Shown piece by piece: positions 45,324 to 54,820 of a stretch of DNA of 64,000 nt (its first letter is position 1; each line of letters begins with the position of its first letter). The DNA comes from Bog-473 sp963791455 (GTDB lineage Bacteria; Actinomycetota; Acidimicrobiia; Acidimicrobiales; RAAP-2): NCBI GenBank assembly GCA_963791455.1, contig CAWBSM010000002.1, forward strand, positions 1,116,001 to 1,180,000, given 5' to 3'. A model generated the notes under the pieces. It saw only the letters and a list, made by a program, of their open reading frames with translations, was not told the origin of the DNA and searched no databases. A program made the position numbers and the translations under genes.

Positions 45324-45712
45324 ACCGGGGCGAAGGCGTAGCTCACGACGTCGTTGCCATCCTGATCGCGGTGCAGAGGCACCACGCGTAACTCCATGGC
45401 CTGTCCCGCGGACAGGGCGCCCGGGTCGCCCACAGTCAGCCGGGTGATGACGCGCACTCCCTCGGGCAACTCGACGACTCCGATGCCAAAGGGGACCTCG
45501 CCCTGGTATCCCGGGGGCGGGGCGGTTACGGCCGTCCACGCCCACAGGGTTCCCCGGGGGGAGAGGTCGACGGGCTGGGGGTGCTCGGTCGCGCAATAGG
45601 AGCAGGCATCGGCCCGCGGGAAGTGGACCGATCCGCACGCACCGCAGCGGCTCCCCAACAGCGTGGGCGGGTCGCCGTCGGTGAACAGTCCTTCGCGGAC
45701 CATGACGCGCAT
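45320..45712 (-). CDS. DUF35 OB-fold/zinc-ribbon protein
   Basis: A 130-residue acyl-CoA-associated protein. The N-terminal rubredoxin-like ribbon is CGACGSVHFPRADACSYC, followed by an OB fold (GTLWAWTAVTAPPPGYQG ... FGIGVVELPEG). DUF35 proteins bind to thiolase-like or hydratase partners and are thought to position acyl-CoA chains. ATG at 45712 follows the SnoaL stop by 7 bp; the thiolase start overlaps its own stop. The open frame further upstream is out of register with SnoaL and rejected. Confidence 0.9.
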   Translation of the reverse strand: MRVMVREGLFTDGDPPTLLGSRCGACGSVHFPRADACSYCATEHPQPVDLSPRGTLWAWTAVTAPPPGYQGEVPFGIGVVELPEGVRVITRLTVGDPGALSAGQAMELRVVPLHRDQDGNDVVSYAFAPV

Positions 45713-45719
45713 CGCCGTC

Positions 45720-46139
45720 CTACTTCTGGAGCTCCACCAGCTCCAGCGCGTCGAACTCCCAGTAAGCCCGGAGCGCGGCCAACTTCCCGCTGCCGTTGCT
45801 GCGGTAGGTGTACACGCCGTGGACGACGGCTTGGTGGGTGCCGCCGGCGAGCGTCGTCCGGATGATGCCGACGTCGGCCACCTCCTCCCCGCACAGATAG
45901 GACTCGGTGATCTCGAAGGTGATCGCCTCGCTCGGGCTGATGACCGTGTCGTAGAAGGCGGCGATGGCCTCGCGTCCGTGGTGGCCCCGGCCCTCCGGAT
46001 CGAAAGGCGAGGGCCCCACCGGGTCCTGCACCACGGCGTCCTCGGCGAAGAGGGCGAGCCAGCCATCACGGTCCCTGGCGTGGACGGCGGCCCGGGACTT
46101 GATACCGAGCTCGCGGGCGGTGAGTCGTTCTTCGGACAT
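45720..46139 (-). CDS. SnoaL-like (NTF2-fold) protein
   Basis: A 139-residue NTF2-like protein with the ketosteroid-isomerase/SnoaL pattern: N-terminal helix, WLALFAEDAVVQDPVG, HHGREAIAAFYD, and a C-terminal strand pair. Members are isomerases, cyclases or dehydratases; some act on steroid-like substrates. A strong AGGGAGGGGG site precedes the ATG. It lies in the LLM-SnoaL-DUF35-thiolase operon, which suggests a role on the same acyl substrate. Catalytic residues cannot be assigned by eye. Confidence 0.8.
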   Translation of the reverse strand: MSEERLTARELGIKSRAAVHARDRDGWLALFAEDAVVQDPVGPSPFDPEGRGHHGREAIAAFYDTVISPSEAITFEITESYLCGEEVADVGIIRTTLAGGTHQAVVHGVYTYRSNGSGKLAALRAYWEFDALELVELQK

Positions 46140-46156
46140 GTGGTTCCCCCTCCCTG

Positions 46157-47032
46157 TCAGTTGACCTTGGCGATGACGTCATCGGAAAAGCGGCTCAGAT
46201 TGTCGATCTTGGTCTGCAGCGCCTCGGTGTCCTGCGCGGTGTCGTAGGGCCAACGGAAGCCGACGATGACGTCGGTGACACCGAGCTCCTCGAGCCGCTC
46301 CACGCCCTCGGGCGAATAGGCATCGAGCGAGATCACGTGGATCTCGAACGGCTTGGACTCGGTCCCGTGGTCGTGGCGCAGCTCGGAGAGGCGAGCGAGG
46401 AGGCCGGGGAGATCGGCTGGATCGCCCCCGCCATGCAACCAGCCGTCGCCGTCGACGGCGGCCCGTCGGAGGGCGGCCTCGTGGTGTCCGCCGATGAGGA
46501 TCGGCACGGAAACGCTCGGCGTCGGACACATCTTTATGGAGGGTACGTCGAAAACTTCGCCGTGGAACTCGAAGTACCCACCGGCCATGAGCCCGCGCAT
46601 GATGGCGATCTCCTCGTCCATGCGCTTGCCCCGACGTTCCCAGGGGACGCCGCAGATGGCGTAGTCCTCCGGCCACGGGCTGGTGCCGACGCCGAGCACG
46701 AGGCGGTTGCCGGTGAGTACGGCCGTCGAGCTCACCTGCTTGGCGACGAGCACGGGCTGGCGGATGGGGAGCTTGATCACGAAGGTCACGAAGCGGATGC
46801 GCTCGGTCACCGTCCCCATGGCCGGGATCAGCGAGAAGGGTTCGAGGAAGGGTTTGTCCTCGAGGAAGTCGCGGGTCCCGTCGGGATTGAACGGGTAGGT
46901 GGTGTCGGACACCTCGGGGTAGCAAATGCTGTCCGGTACGACCATGGAGTCGTATCCAGCCTCCTCGGCCGCCCGGGCGAGGGGGACGTAGTACGTGGGG
47001 TCCGTCATCGACTCCGCATACGAGAATCGCAC
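46157..47032 (-). CDS. LLM-class (probably F420-dependent) oxidoreductase
   Basis: Luciferase-like TIM-barrel protein of 291 residues. Family landmarks: AEEAGYDSMVVPDS, TERIRFVTFVIKLPIR, RLVLGVGTSPW and VPILIGGHHEAALRRAA. Most actinobacterial members use F420 rather than FMN. GTG start at 47032 with AAGGGAGA upstream. First gene of the LLM-SnoaL-DUF35-thiolase operon, divergent from the hydroxyacid oxidase. The precise reaction is unknown. Confidence 0.88.
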   Translation of the reverse strand: MRFSYAESMTDPTYYVPLARAAEEAGYDSMVVPDSICYPEVSDTTYPFNPDGTRDFLEDKPFLEPFSLIPAMGTVTERIRFVTFVIKLPIRQPVLVAKQVSSTAVLTGNRLVLGVGTSPWPEDYAICGVPWERRGKRMDEEIAIMRGLMAGGYFEFHGEVFDVPSIKMCPTPSVSVPILIGGHHEAALRRAAVDGDGWLHGGGDPADLPGLLARLSELRHDHGTESKPFEIHVISLDAYSPEGVERLEELGVTDVIVGFRWPYDTAQDTEALQTKIDNLSRFSDDVIAKVN

Positions 47033-47082
47033 TGCATCTCCCTTGTCAGACGAGTGGGTCGTGGGCGCGGGCGCCGCCTACC

Positions 47083-48273
47083 ATGCGGCTCGTGCCCGCT
47101 CATCCTGCCAGGACCAGCAGTACGGGGCACAACCCCGAGCCTGCGGGGTTGGCGCTGAGCGGGAAGGCGCCCCTGGTGACGGACCTCTCCCTCGATGACC
47201 TCGAGCGGGACGCTCGACATCTGATCGGGGAGATGGCCTACGCCTACTACTCGGGTGGTTCTGACGACGAACGACTGCTGGAGGGGAACGTCGCTGCCTG
47301 GAGCCACTGGCAGCTTCATCCGCACGTCCTCGCCGGCGTGGCCGACGTGTCCTGCGCCACCACGGTGCTCGGGACGCCGGTCGCCTCGCCGGTTGCCATC
47401 GCGCCGACGGCGATCCAGGGGCTGGCCCATGCCGAGGGGGAGGCGGCCACCGCCAGGGGCGCCGCCATGGCCGGGGCGCTGATGATCCTCTCGTCCCTGG
47501 CGACCTGCCCGCTGGAGGAGGTGGCGGCGGCCGCACCGCACGCCGCGCGCTGGATGCAGGTCTACGTGCTGCGGGAGCGGTCCCGGACGGCGGAGTTGGT
47601 CAGCCGGGCCGCGTCGCACGGATACCGGGCCCTGGTCGTGACGGTCGACGCGCCCGTCTCGGGGCTGCGGCTGCGCGAGTGGCGGATGGGCGTGCACCTG
47701 CCCGACGACCTGGCGCTGCCGAACTTGGCCGGGGACAGCACCGACAGCGCCCGCCAGGGTGGCTTCATGGCCGTGGTGACCCACGAGTTCGAGCCGGCAC
47801 TGACACCCGACGACATCGGGTGGCTGGCCGGGTTGAGCTCCCTCCCCGTGGTGGCCAAGGGCGTCCAGCGGGCGGACGACGCCGTGCGGTGCGTCGACGC
47901 CGGGGCGGCGGCCGTGGTGGTTTCCAACCACGGGGCGCGCCAGCTGGCCGACGCACCGGCGACGGCTGACATCTTGGCCGAGATCGTCGATGCGGTCGCC
48001 GCCCGGGCCGAGGTCTACGTCGACGGCGGCATTCGGCGGTCTCCCGACGTGTTCAAGGCGATCGCCCTCGGGGCGCGGGCGGCCCTCGTCGGACGACCCT
48101 CCCTGTGGGCACTGGCGACCGGAGGGGCCGACGGAGTCGCGGCCATGCTGCGCTGGTACGAGTCCGAGCTCCGGCGGACGATGGCGCTGTGCGGCGCCGC
48201 GACGGTCGACGCCATCGACCGCAGCCTGATCCGCCGGGCACCCGGCTGGTCGCTCGTCGGACCATTGTCATGA
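47083..48273 (+). CDS. FMN-dependent alpha-hydroxy-acid oxidase/dehydrogenase
   Basis: A 396-residue TIM-barrel flavoprotein of the lactate/glycolate/mandelate oxidase family. It shows YAYYSGGSDDERLL at the N-terminus, SSLATCPLEEVA, the catalytic His-Arg stretch VVSNHGARQLADAPAT and the FMN-phosphate region DGGIRRSPDVFKAIALGA. It oxidises a 2-hydroxy acid to the 2-oxo acid. Its TGA overlaps the ATG of the acyl-CoA synthetase, so the product acid may be activated next. The first ~30 residues precede the conserved core and a later start is possible. Confidence 0.9.
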   Translation: MRLVPAHPARTSSTGHNPEPAGLALSGKAPLVTDLSLDDLERDARHLIGEMAYAYYSGGSDDERLLEGNVAAWSHWQLHPHVLAGVADVSCATTVLGTPVASPVAIAPTAIQGLAHAEGEAATARGAAMAGALMILSSLATCPLEEVAAAAPHAARWMQVYVLRERSRTAELVSRAASHGYRALVVTVDAPVSGLRLREWRMGVHLPDDLALPNLAGDSTDSARQGGFMAVVTHEFEPALTPDDIGWLAGLSSLPVVAKGVQRADDAVRCVDAGAAAVVVSNHGARQLADAPATADILAEIVDAVAARAEVYVDGGIRRSPDVFKAIALGARAALVGRPSLWALATGGADGVAAMLRWYESELRRTMALCGAATVDAIDRSLIRRAPGWSLVGPLS

Positions 48274-49958
48274 CGACGGTGGCCGCGATGGTGGCGGCGC
48301 GAGCCGAGGACGACCGCCCGGGCGTCGTCGCGGCCGGCGGCCGCTGGACGTGGCGCGAGGCGGTGCGAGAGGGGGCGGCGCGAGGCGCCCTGGCCCGGTC
48401 GATGTTCGAGGCGGGCGCAGACAAGCCCCACATCGGGGTGCTTCTGCCCAACGGGCCCGAGTACTTGTTCTGGCTGAACGGCGCCGCCCTGGCCGGCGCG
48501 GCGATCGTCGGGATCAACCCGACCCGGCGCGGTGAGGCCCTCGCCGCTGACGTCCGGGCCACCGACTGCGCCGTGATCGTCACCGATCCCGACGGCGCCG
48601 CCTTGCTCGACGGGCTGGACCTCGGCCTCGACACCGACACCGACAAGGTCTTGGTCATCGGGACCGAGCGGTACCAGGCATTGCTGGGCCGGTTCGCCGA
48701 GACCGCCGCCGCGCGGGCGCTGGTCGAGGGGGCGGGCGACGTCAGGGAGGACTCGCTGTTCCTGTTGATCTTCACCTCCGGCACGACGGGCGTGCCCAAG
48801 GCGGTCCGGTGCACGCAGGGCCGGCTGGCGGGCATCGCCGAGGTGGCCGCCCCGGGCTATGGCTACGGGGCCGCCGACGTCTGCTACTGCCCCATGCCCC
48901 TGTTCCACGGCAACGCGCTCATGGCGCTGTGGGGTCCGGCGGTCATGGTCGGGGCGGCCATCGCGGTGCGACCGCGCTTCAGCGCCTCTGCCTTCCTCGA
49001 GGACGTCCGGCGCTTCGGAGCCACCAAATTCAGCTACGTGGGCAAGGCGATCGCCTACATCCTCGCCACGCCCGAGCGGCCCGACGACGCCGACAATGCG
49101 CTCAAGAGCGCCTTCGGGACTGAAGCCTCGGTCCGCGACCGGGAACGGTTCCGGAAGCGCTTCGGGTGCCTTCTCATCGAGGGCTACGGCCAGAGCGAGG
49201 GTGGTGCTGCGGTCAATCCCGTCCTCGGTATGCCCAAGGGCGCCCTCGGCAAGCCCGTGGGTGGCGTGGACCTGGCGGTCATCAGTCCGGAAACCGGCGA
49301 GGAGTGCGCACGGGCCGAGTTCGACGACGAGGGGCGCCTCCTCAACGCGAGCACGGCCATCGGGGAGATCGTCAACCGGAGCGGCCGCGGCAGCTTCGAG
49401 GGCTATTACCAACGCGAGGACGCCGAGGCCGAGCGACTGCGCCGAGGGTGGTACTGGACCGGCGACCTCGGGTACGTGGACGGCGACGGGTTCTTCTACT
49501 TCGCCGGCCGGAACGGGGACTGGCTGCGCGTCGACTCCGAGAACTTCGCGGCCGGCCCGCTCGAGGCGATCCTCTCGCGCCACCCGGACCTGGCGGTCGT
49601 GGCGGTCTACCCGGTCCCCGACACGGCCTCGGGCGCCGGCGACCAGGTCATGGTGGCCGTCGAGACCGCGCCCGGACACCCCTTCGACCCCGACGCCTTT
49701 GCCGGGTGGCTGGCGGCCCAGTCCGACCTGGGACCGAAGTGGCTGCCCCGCTACGTGCGCGTCTCCCCCGAACTCCCCCAGACGGCGACCGGCAAGGTGA
49801 CCAAGGTGGACCTGCGGACCGAGGCGTGGGCGTGCGAGGACCCGGTCTGGTGGCGCCCGCTCGACACCACGGATCTGCGGTTCGTGCCGTTGAGCGAGGG
49901 CGATCGGGGCCTGCTCGCCGCCGGATTGGCCGAGAACGGCCGGCCGCCCGTCGGCTGA
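48270..49958 (+). CDS. long-chain fatty-acid/acyl-CoA synthetase (FadD-like)
   Basis: ANL-superfamily acyl-CoA synthetase of 562 residues. P-loop FTSGTTGVPKAV, substrate/AMP motif GYGQSEGG, hinge WYWTGDLGYVDGDGFFYFAGR and the C-terminal Lys in QTATGKVTKVD. The form is close to actinobacterial FadD17-like enzymes, which I recall as linked to steroid side-chain activation. ATG overlaps the hydroxyacid oxidase stop (ATGA). The neighbouring thiolase/DUF35 operon on the other strand fits shared acyl-CoA metabolism. Confidence 0.88.
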   Translation: MTTVAAMVAARAEDDRPGVVAAGGRWTWREAVREGAARGALARSMFEAGADKPHIGVLLPNGPEYLFWLNGAALAGAAIVGINPTRRGEALAADVRATDCAVIVTDPDGAALLDGLDLGLDTDTDKVLVIGTERYQALLGRFAETAAARALVEGAGDVREDSLFLLIFTSGTTGVPKAVRCTQGRLAGIAEVAAPGYGYGAADVCYCPMPLFHGNALMALWGPAVMVGAAIAVRPRFSASAFLEDVRRFGATKFSYVGKAIAYILATPERPDDADNALKSAFGTEASVRDRERFRKRFGCLLIEGYGQSEGGAAVNPVLGMPKGALGKPVGGVDLAVISPETGEECARAEFDDEGRLLNASTAIGEIVNRSGRGSFEGYYQREDAEAERLRRGWYWTGDLGYVDGDGFFYFAGRNGDWLRVDSENFAAGPLEAILSRHPDLAVVAVYPVPDTASGAGDQVMVAVETAPGHPFDPDAFAGWLAAQSDLGPKWLPRYVRVSPELPQTATGKVTKVDLRTEAWACEDPVWWRPLDTTDLRFVPLSEGDRGLLAAGLAENGRPPVG

Positions 49959-50005
49959 GAGACGACGCCCTTCCGGGACGGCCCCGGCGCGTCGGTCAGA
50001 GGCGA

Positions 50006-50707
50006 CTAGAGACCGAGCAGGTCGAGGACGCCCGTCAGCTCCCCGACCCGGTGGTCGCCGTCCTCGAGCGCGGGGACGCTCTGACCGCCACGCTCCTCCG
50101 ATCGCCAGACGTGGACCGCCGTCATGCCGGTGCGCCGCGGCCCGCGCACGTCGGGCTCCCAGGAATCACCGACGAAGACCGCGTCGCGCGGGTCGACACC
50201 GAGCGCCTCGGCGGCTCGGTGGTAGATGCCTGGATGCGGTTTGCGCACTCCCACCCGCGCCGATGTGAGAGCGGCGTCGACCAGATGGAGCAGGCCCACC
50301 TCACCGAGGAAGGCGTCCAGCTCCCACCCCCAGTTGGAGCACACGCCGACGGCCACGCCGGCCTCGCGCAGTGACCGGAGCGTCGACTCGGCCTCGGAGT
50401 AGGCCACCATCGGGCCCCGGTCCGACTCCTGCAGCGTGTCGAGCAGGCTCTCGACGTGGCAGCGGTCCACACCGCAGGCGTCGGTCAGATCGCGCAGGCG
50501 TGCCCTGACCCAGGCCTCGTAGGCCTGCTCGCTGACCGAGTGCTCGGCATGGTCGACGCCGTCATAGCGGCAGAAGTACTCCTCGAGGACGGTCGCGTCA
50601 AACCGGTAGCCGTGAGCCACGAAGACCGCTTCGTAATTGTTGGCGGCTCGGCTGTCGGCCCAGCGGGCGAGGGTCCCGTAGAAGTCGAAGATGACGGCGC
50701 TGGCCAC
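50006..50707 (-). CDS. HAD-superfamily hydrolase (YjjG-like)
   Basis: A 233-residue HAD protein: motif I FDFYGTLARW, motif II Ser/Asn in VCSNWG, Lys in GVRKPHPGIY and motif IV FVGDSWEPDV. The all-helical cap is typical of class IA enzymes. DFYGT is the form seen in broad nucleotidase or haloacid-dehalogenase-like members. GTG start. Divergent from signal peptidase I across 80 bp. Substrate unknown. Confidence 0.87.
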   Translation of the reverse strand: MASAVIFDFYGTLARWADSRAANNYEAVFVAHGYRFDATVLEEYFCRYDGVDHAEHSVSEQAYEAWVRARLRDLTDACGVDRCHVESLLDTLQESDRGPMVAYSEAESTLRSLREAGVAVGVCSNWGWELDAFLGEVGLLHLVDAALTSARVGVRKPHPGIYHRAAEALGVDPRDAVFVGDSWEPDVRGPRRTGMTAVHVWRSEERGGQSVPALEDGDHRVGELTGVLDLLGL

Positions 50708-50787
50708 GGTCCCAATACTGTCCCAGGGCCGCGACCGGCAGCCCCGCTCCAGCCCGACCGCCCCACCCGGGTAATACTTCTCGATCC

Positions 50788-51426
50788 ATGAACACCGACG
50801 ACGAGCTGGTCGACACGCCGGCCTCCGCCACGGAGCCCGCCGGCGCCGTGACCGAGCAGCAGGGCCGGTCGGGGCGTTGGTTCGTGGAGTTGCTCGCGGT
50901 CGTCGTCGTGGCGGTCATCGTCGCCGTCGTCCTGCGCACCTTCGTCGTGGCCACGTACTCCATCCCGTCGGGCTCCATGGAACCCACCTTGCAGATCGGG
51001 GACCGGATCGTGGTGGACAAGCTGAGCTACCACCTGCACGGTGTCGGGAGGAGCGACATCATCGTGTTCTCCACACCTCCGAAGGAGAATTGCGCCGGGC
51101 CTCCCGTCGCAGACCTGGTCAAGCGGGTGATCGGCCTTCCCGACGAGACCATCTCGCTGTCGGGTGGTCACGTCTCCATCGACGGTCACGTCCTGGCGGA
51201 GCCGTGGTTGCCGACCGCGGAACAGGGCGAGACCAACCCCGGGCCGGCGGGCACGCCGTACTCGCTGTACCGCCCCTACCGGATCCCGGCGGGGGACGTC
51301 TACGTGATGGGTGACAACCGGACCGAGTCCTGCGACAGCCGCTACTGGGGCCCGGTGCCCGAGTCCACGATCGTCGGCAAGGTCGACCTGCGGATCTGGC
51401 CGCTCTCGCGGTTTGCCTTCTTCTAA
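50788..51426 (+). CDS. lepB: signal peptidase I
   Basis: Membrane serine protease that cuts Sec and Tat signal peptides. It has 212 residues with one N-terminal transmembrane helix (about 31-51) after an acidic tail, then catalytic Ser63 in YSIPSGSMEPTL, Lys112 in LVKRVIGLPDE, box D in GDVYVMGDNR and box E in SCDSRYWGPV. One helix before the catalytic domain matches Gram-positive type. A -10-like TAATAC (50772) lies close upstream of the ATG with no good -35. Confidence 0.95.
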   Translation: MNTDDELVDTPASATEPAGAVTEQQGRSGRWFVELLAVVVVAVIVAVVLRTFVVATYSIPSGSMEPTLQIGDRIVVDKLSYHLHGVGRSDIIVFSTPPKENCAGPPVADLVKRVIGLPDETISLSGGHVSIDGHVLAEPWLPTAEQGETNPGPAGTPYSLYRPYRIPAGDVYVMGDNRTESCDSRYWGPVPESTIVGKVDLRIWPLSRFAFF

Positions 51427-51438
51427 GTACAGGATCGG

Positions 51439-51837
51439 TCAGGACCGGCGCTCGGTTCGCCACACGACGCGGAGGCCAGACCATGTCTCGTCGATGGCAC
51501 ACACCTTGTTGTCCACCAGACCGAGCGGCAACACGACCTCACGCACCACGTCCTCGTTCATGGTGGTCTCGACACCAGAGGACCGCTTGGGCCAGGCGAC
51601 CCAGAGCCCGCCGGCGGGGAAAACCATCGGGGCCAGCGCGTCGATGCGGCGCTCGAACTCACGGCGCTGGGTGAAGAACGCGACCACGACGTCGGCCCGT
51701 CCACGGGCTTGGCGTTTGACCACGACACCAGTCGGAAGGCCTTCGACCACCCCGGGGGGCGCATCAATGAGCGCGAGCGTCGAGCCCTCCGTGATCCCGA
51801 GCTTCTTGGGCAGTGGTGTTCCGCTGTACCCGGCCAC
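51439..51837 (-). CDS. DUF3052 protein
   Basis: A 132-residue conserved actinobacterial protein. It starts MAGYSGTPLPKKLGI, has the central block RADVVVAFFTQRREFERR, and ends with DNKVCAIDETWSGLRVVWR, a pattern I associate with DUF3052. There are no catalytic motifs or membrane segments. Function unknown. GTG start. It is convergent with lepB (12 bp between stops). Confidence 0.8.
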   Translation of the reverse strand: MAGYSGTPLPKKLGITEGSTLALIDAPPGVVEGLPTGVVVKRQARGRADVVVAFFTQRREFERRIDALAPMVFPAGGLWVAWPKRSSGVETTMNEDVVREVVLPLGLVDNKVCAIDETWSGLRVVWRTERRS

Positions 51838-51868
51838 GGACCTGGGTTAGCACACCGGGTGGGGCGGC

Positions 51869-52678
51869 CTAGGGGTTGGCGGCGTCGTAGACCCTGAACG
51901 CAAGCGGGTACTCGTACTCGTCGGGCCCCACGGCGAACTGGCCGAGATGACGGTCCACCACCTCCTGCGCCGCGTCCTCGTGTTCGGGCGCGACTCCCAT
52001 GAACTGGAGCAGGGACCGGTCGACCACCGCGTCGGCCGGAGCGCGCACCGTCGTCTCGTGCGGCGTGCTCTCGATATCGGCGAAGCCCGCTGCCCCGAGG
52101 ATGTCACGCACGTACTCGTCGTCCCCGAGGACGAACGGACCGGCGGGGCTCTTGCCGGGCGGCGGGACCGGCGGCGGCGGAAGCAGCGGCCGGAGCGCCG
52201 TTGCGACGTGCCAGGGGTTGTGCTCGACGTCCTGCCAGCAGGCGAAGACCAGCCGGCCGCCGACGGTGAGGAGGCCGCGGATGGCGCGGAACGCCGCTGT
52301 GGGCTCGTCGAAGAACATCAGGCCGAACTGGCTGACGGCGAGGTCGAAAGGGGTTTCGTCGAGCGGCGTCGTCTGCACGTCCATCTGCACGAAGTGCACG
52401 TTGGCGACGCGGGACTGCTCGGCGCGGCGGCGCGCGATCTGGAGCAAGGGGGCCGAGATGTCGAGCCCGACGACCTCTCCCTCGGGCGCGGCGGCATCGG
52501 CCACCGCAAAAGCGAGGGCACCACACCCGCATCCGATGTCGCACACCCGCTGGCCGGTCCGCACGTCGGCCACCTCGAGGAGGTAGGGCGTCACCGCGTC
52601 GGTCAGCCGTTCCCGCTTGGGCCACGACGCCGCCCATTGGTCGTCGTTCCATCGTTTGGACTGAGCTTCGTTGGCCAC
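51869..52678 (-). CDS. SAM-dependent methyltransferase (class I)
   Basis: Rossmann methyltransferase of 269 residues. Motif I is VCDIGCGCGALAFAVA, the acidic motif II EVVGLDIS, and VSQFGLMFFDEP and GGRLVFACW follow. The N-terminal WNDDQWAASWPKRERL block is the UbiE/methyltransferase-11-like pattern. The acceptor is unknown. GTG at 52678 is chosen; an earlier in-frame start would intrude on the divergent LLM gene's upstream region. Confidence 0.88.
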   Translation of the reverse strand: MANEAQSKRWNDDQWAASWPKRERLTDAVTPYLLEVADVRTGQRVCDIGCGCGALAFAVADAAAPEGEVVGLDISAPLLQIARRRAEQSRVANVHFVQMDVQTTPLDETPFDLAVSQFGLMFFDEPTAAFRAIRGLLTVGGRLVFACWQDVEHNPWHVATALRPLLPPPPVPPPGKSPAGPFVLGDDEYVRDILGAAGFADIESTPHETTVRAPADAVVDRSLLQFMGVAPEHEDAAQEVVDRHLGQFAVGPDEYEYPLAFRVYDAANP

Positions 52679-52712
52679 GGCGACACGGTACCCGGCAGGG
52701 TAGGTTCGGCCG

Positions 52713-53597
52713 GTGCGTGTCGGTCTCGTCATCCTGCCCACGGATCGCTGGCGCGACGCGCGGCGCCTATGGGAATGGGCCGACGCGGCCGGCTTCGCAA
52801 CGGCGTGGACCTACGATCACATCCGTTGGGGCGGCATGCCCGAGGGGCCGTGGCACGCCGCGGTGCCCGTCCTGGCGGCCGCGGCGGCGGTCACGGCACG
52901 CGTGCGCCTGGGCACGCTCGTCGCCACCCCGAACTTCCGCCACCCGGTGACGCTGGCCCGTGAGGCGCTGGCGCTCGACGACGTGAGCGAGGGGCGACTC
53001 GACCTCGGGCTCGGCCCCGGCAGCGAGGGGCCCGACGCCACCGCACTCGGGCAGGAGCCGTGGGCGCCGACGGAACGGCTGGCGCGCTTCGAGACGTTCC
53101 TCCAGGTGCTCCAGCCGATCCTGGAGGGACAGCCCGGGGCGCGGACGTCCGTGCGCACGCCGCACTACTCGGCCGAGGAAGCGCCCAGCACGCCGGGCAG
53201 CGTGCAGCGGCCCATTCCTTTGACGATCGCCGCCGGTGGGGAAAAAGGCATGCGCCTGGCCGCCCTCTACGGCCGCCACTGGGTGACCATCGGCGCCACC
53301 GGGCGCGGACAGCGTGCCACTGACACGATGCTCGATTCCGTTCGGCGCCAGCTGCTGCTCCTCGACGCGGCCTGCCGGGCCGTCGGCCGCGATTTCTCAA
53401 CCATCGGCAAGGTGCTGCTGTGGACCCCGACCGAGCCAGTGCTCGGCTCGCCGGACCAGTTCGACGAGCTGGTCGCCCCCTACGTGGCGTTGGGCTTCGA
53501 CCACTTCGTGCTCCACCATCCGGCTCAGACGGGACCCTACGGGGGCAACGTGGCGGCCTTCGAAGAGATCGCGGCGCGCTATCACGCCCCGGCCTGA
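52713..53597 (+). CDS. LLM-class flavin- or F420-dependent oxidoreductase
   Basis: Luciferase-like monooxygenase fold of 294 residues: LWEWADAAGFATAWTYDHI, VRLGTLVATPNFRHP, REALALDDVSEGRLDLGLGPG and a C-terminal FDHFVLHHP strand. The pattern fits F420-dependent hydride-transfer enzymes. It starts at GTG 52713; the divergent methyltransferase start is 35 bp away. Not clearly linked in operon to other genes; substrate unknown. Confidence 0.87.
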   Translation: MRVGLVILPTDRWRDARRLWEWADAAGFATAWTYDHIRWGGMPEGPWHAAVPVLAAAAAVTARVRLGTLVATPNFRHPVTLAREALALDDVSEGRLDLGLGPGSEGPDATALGQEPWAPTERLARFETFLQVLQPILEGQPGARTSVRTPHYSAEEAPSTPGSVQRPIPLTIAAGGEKGMRLAALYGRHWVTIGATGRGQRATDTMLDSVRRQLLLLDAACRAVGRDFSTIGKVLLWTPTEPVLGSPDQFDELVAPYVALGFDHFVLHHPAQTGPYGGNVAAFEEIAARYHAPA

Positions 53598-53639
53598 CCG
53601 CGCGCTCACCAGCTCGGCGGCCCCGATGGCGGGCGGCGG

Positions 53640-54812
53640 TCAGTCCGGTGTGCCAGCCAGGGCGCGTGCAAGTGCGGGTGCGGCCGCCGCCGGCTCGACG
53701 CGCTCGACCGTGATGCGCGCGCACCCGACCCACGACGCCGCCTCCGTGAGCGCCCGGGCGACCGCGACCGCCGCTCCCGCCTCGTCGCGCAGGGTCACCT
53801 GTTTGGCCACGAGCGCGTCGTCACGCCGGCCCGGGTCCACGAGCCCGACGAGCTTGGTCCCCGCGAGCACCGGCATGGCGAAATAGCCGTAGGTCCGCTT
53901 TGCCTTCGGGGTGTAGGCCTCGAGCCGGTGGCGTAGGCCGAAGAGCCGCTCGACCCGGTCGCGGTACCAGATCAGAGAGTCGAAGGGGGACAACAGCACG
54001 CTCCGGTGGCGCCCTCGCACCTCGAGCGACTCGACGGCGCCGGGGTCGGCGAACGCCGGCTCCTTCCACCCGTCCACCGCCACCGGGACCAGGGTCGTTG
54101 CCGGCAACGCGCGACGGACAAGCTGCCGGGGCAGCCCGTGATAGACCGCCAGGTCGGCCACCGTCGCCACGCCGAGGGAACGCCCGGCCGCGGCAACGAG
54201 GTGGGTGGCGCACTGCTCGTCCGTCCATTCCTGCGCCAGCAGGTGGGGCGGGATGGCTCGCTCGGCCAGGTCGTAGACGCGTTGGAAGCCCCGCCGCTGG
54301 CGGCAGACCAGCACGCCGATGTCGAGCAACCACTCGGCCGCGATCTTGGTCTCGGACCAGTCCCACCACGGGCCGCCCTTCTTGGCGCCCCCGAGCTCGT
54401 TGGCGGTGAGCGGACCCTGGGCACGCAGACGGCCCTCGACGGCGGAGCAGCTCTTGTCGTGCTCCGCCAGGATGTGCCAGCGCTTCCCCTTGGCACATCG
54501 GGCCCGCCGCGTCACGCCGTAGGCCGGCCAGTCCTCGAGCGGGACGACGCAGGCCGCGTGCGACCAGTACTCGAACGTCGCGCTCTTGGCCCCCCAGTAG
54601 GCCCGCTCGACCCGACCGCGACCCACGGCACCCAGGCGGGCGTATGCCACCAGCTCGTGCGATCGTGCCAGCACCGAGATCGTGTCGAGCTGCACCGCAC
54701 CGAGACGACGCAACATCCCCGTGACGCCACGGCTCGGCCGGGGGCCGCGCAAGCCTTGCGCGAAGAGGGCGACTCGGCGTGCCTCGTCGATGCTCAGCGA
54801 GTCACGAGGCAA
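53640..54812 (-). CDS. YcaQ/AlkZ-like winged-helix DNA glycosylase
   Basis: HTH_42-family protein of about 390 residues. The catalytic QxD motif is AVQLDTISVLARSHEL near residue 40, the site that in YcaQ and AlkZ unhooks DNA interstrand crosslinks or removes alkylated bases. Further blocks are WSHAACVVPLEDWP, SPFDSLIWYRDRVERLF and the YGYFAMPVL strand, all typical. I favour the TTG at 54812, eight bases after the acyl-CoA dehydrogenase stop, because family proteins begin just before SIDEARR. A GTG at 54875 inside the dehydrogenase is the longer option. Confidence 0.83.
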   Translation of the reverse strand: MPRDSLSIDEARRVALFAQGLRGPRPSRGVTGMLRRLGAVQLDTISVLARSHELVAYARLGAVGRGRVERAYWGAKSATFEYWSHAACVVPLEDWPAYGVTRRARCAKGKRWHILAEHDKSCSAVEGRLRAQGPLTANELGGAKKGGPWWDWSETKIAAEWLLDIGVLVCRQRRGFQRVYDLAERAIPPHLLAQEWTDEQCATHLVAAAGRSLGVATVADLAVYHGLPRQLVRRALPATTLVPVAVDGWKEPAFADPGAVESLEVRGRHRSVLLSPFDSLIWYRDRVERLFGLRHRLEAYTPKAKRTYGYFAMPVLAGTKLVGLVDPGRRDDALVAKQVTLRDEAGAAVAVARALTEAASWVGCARITVERVEPAAAAPALARALAGTPD

Positions 54813-54820
54813 GCGAGTTG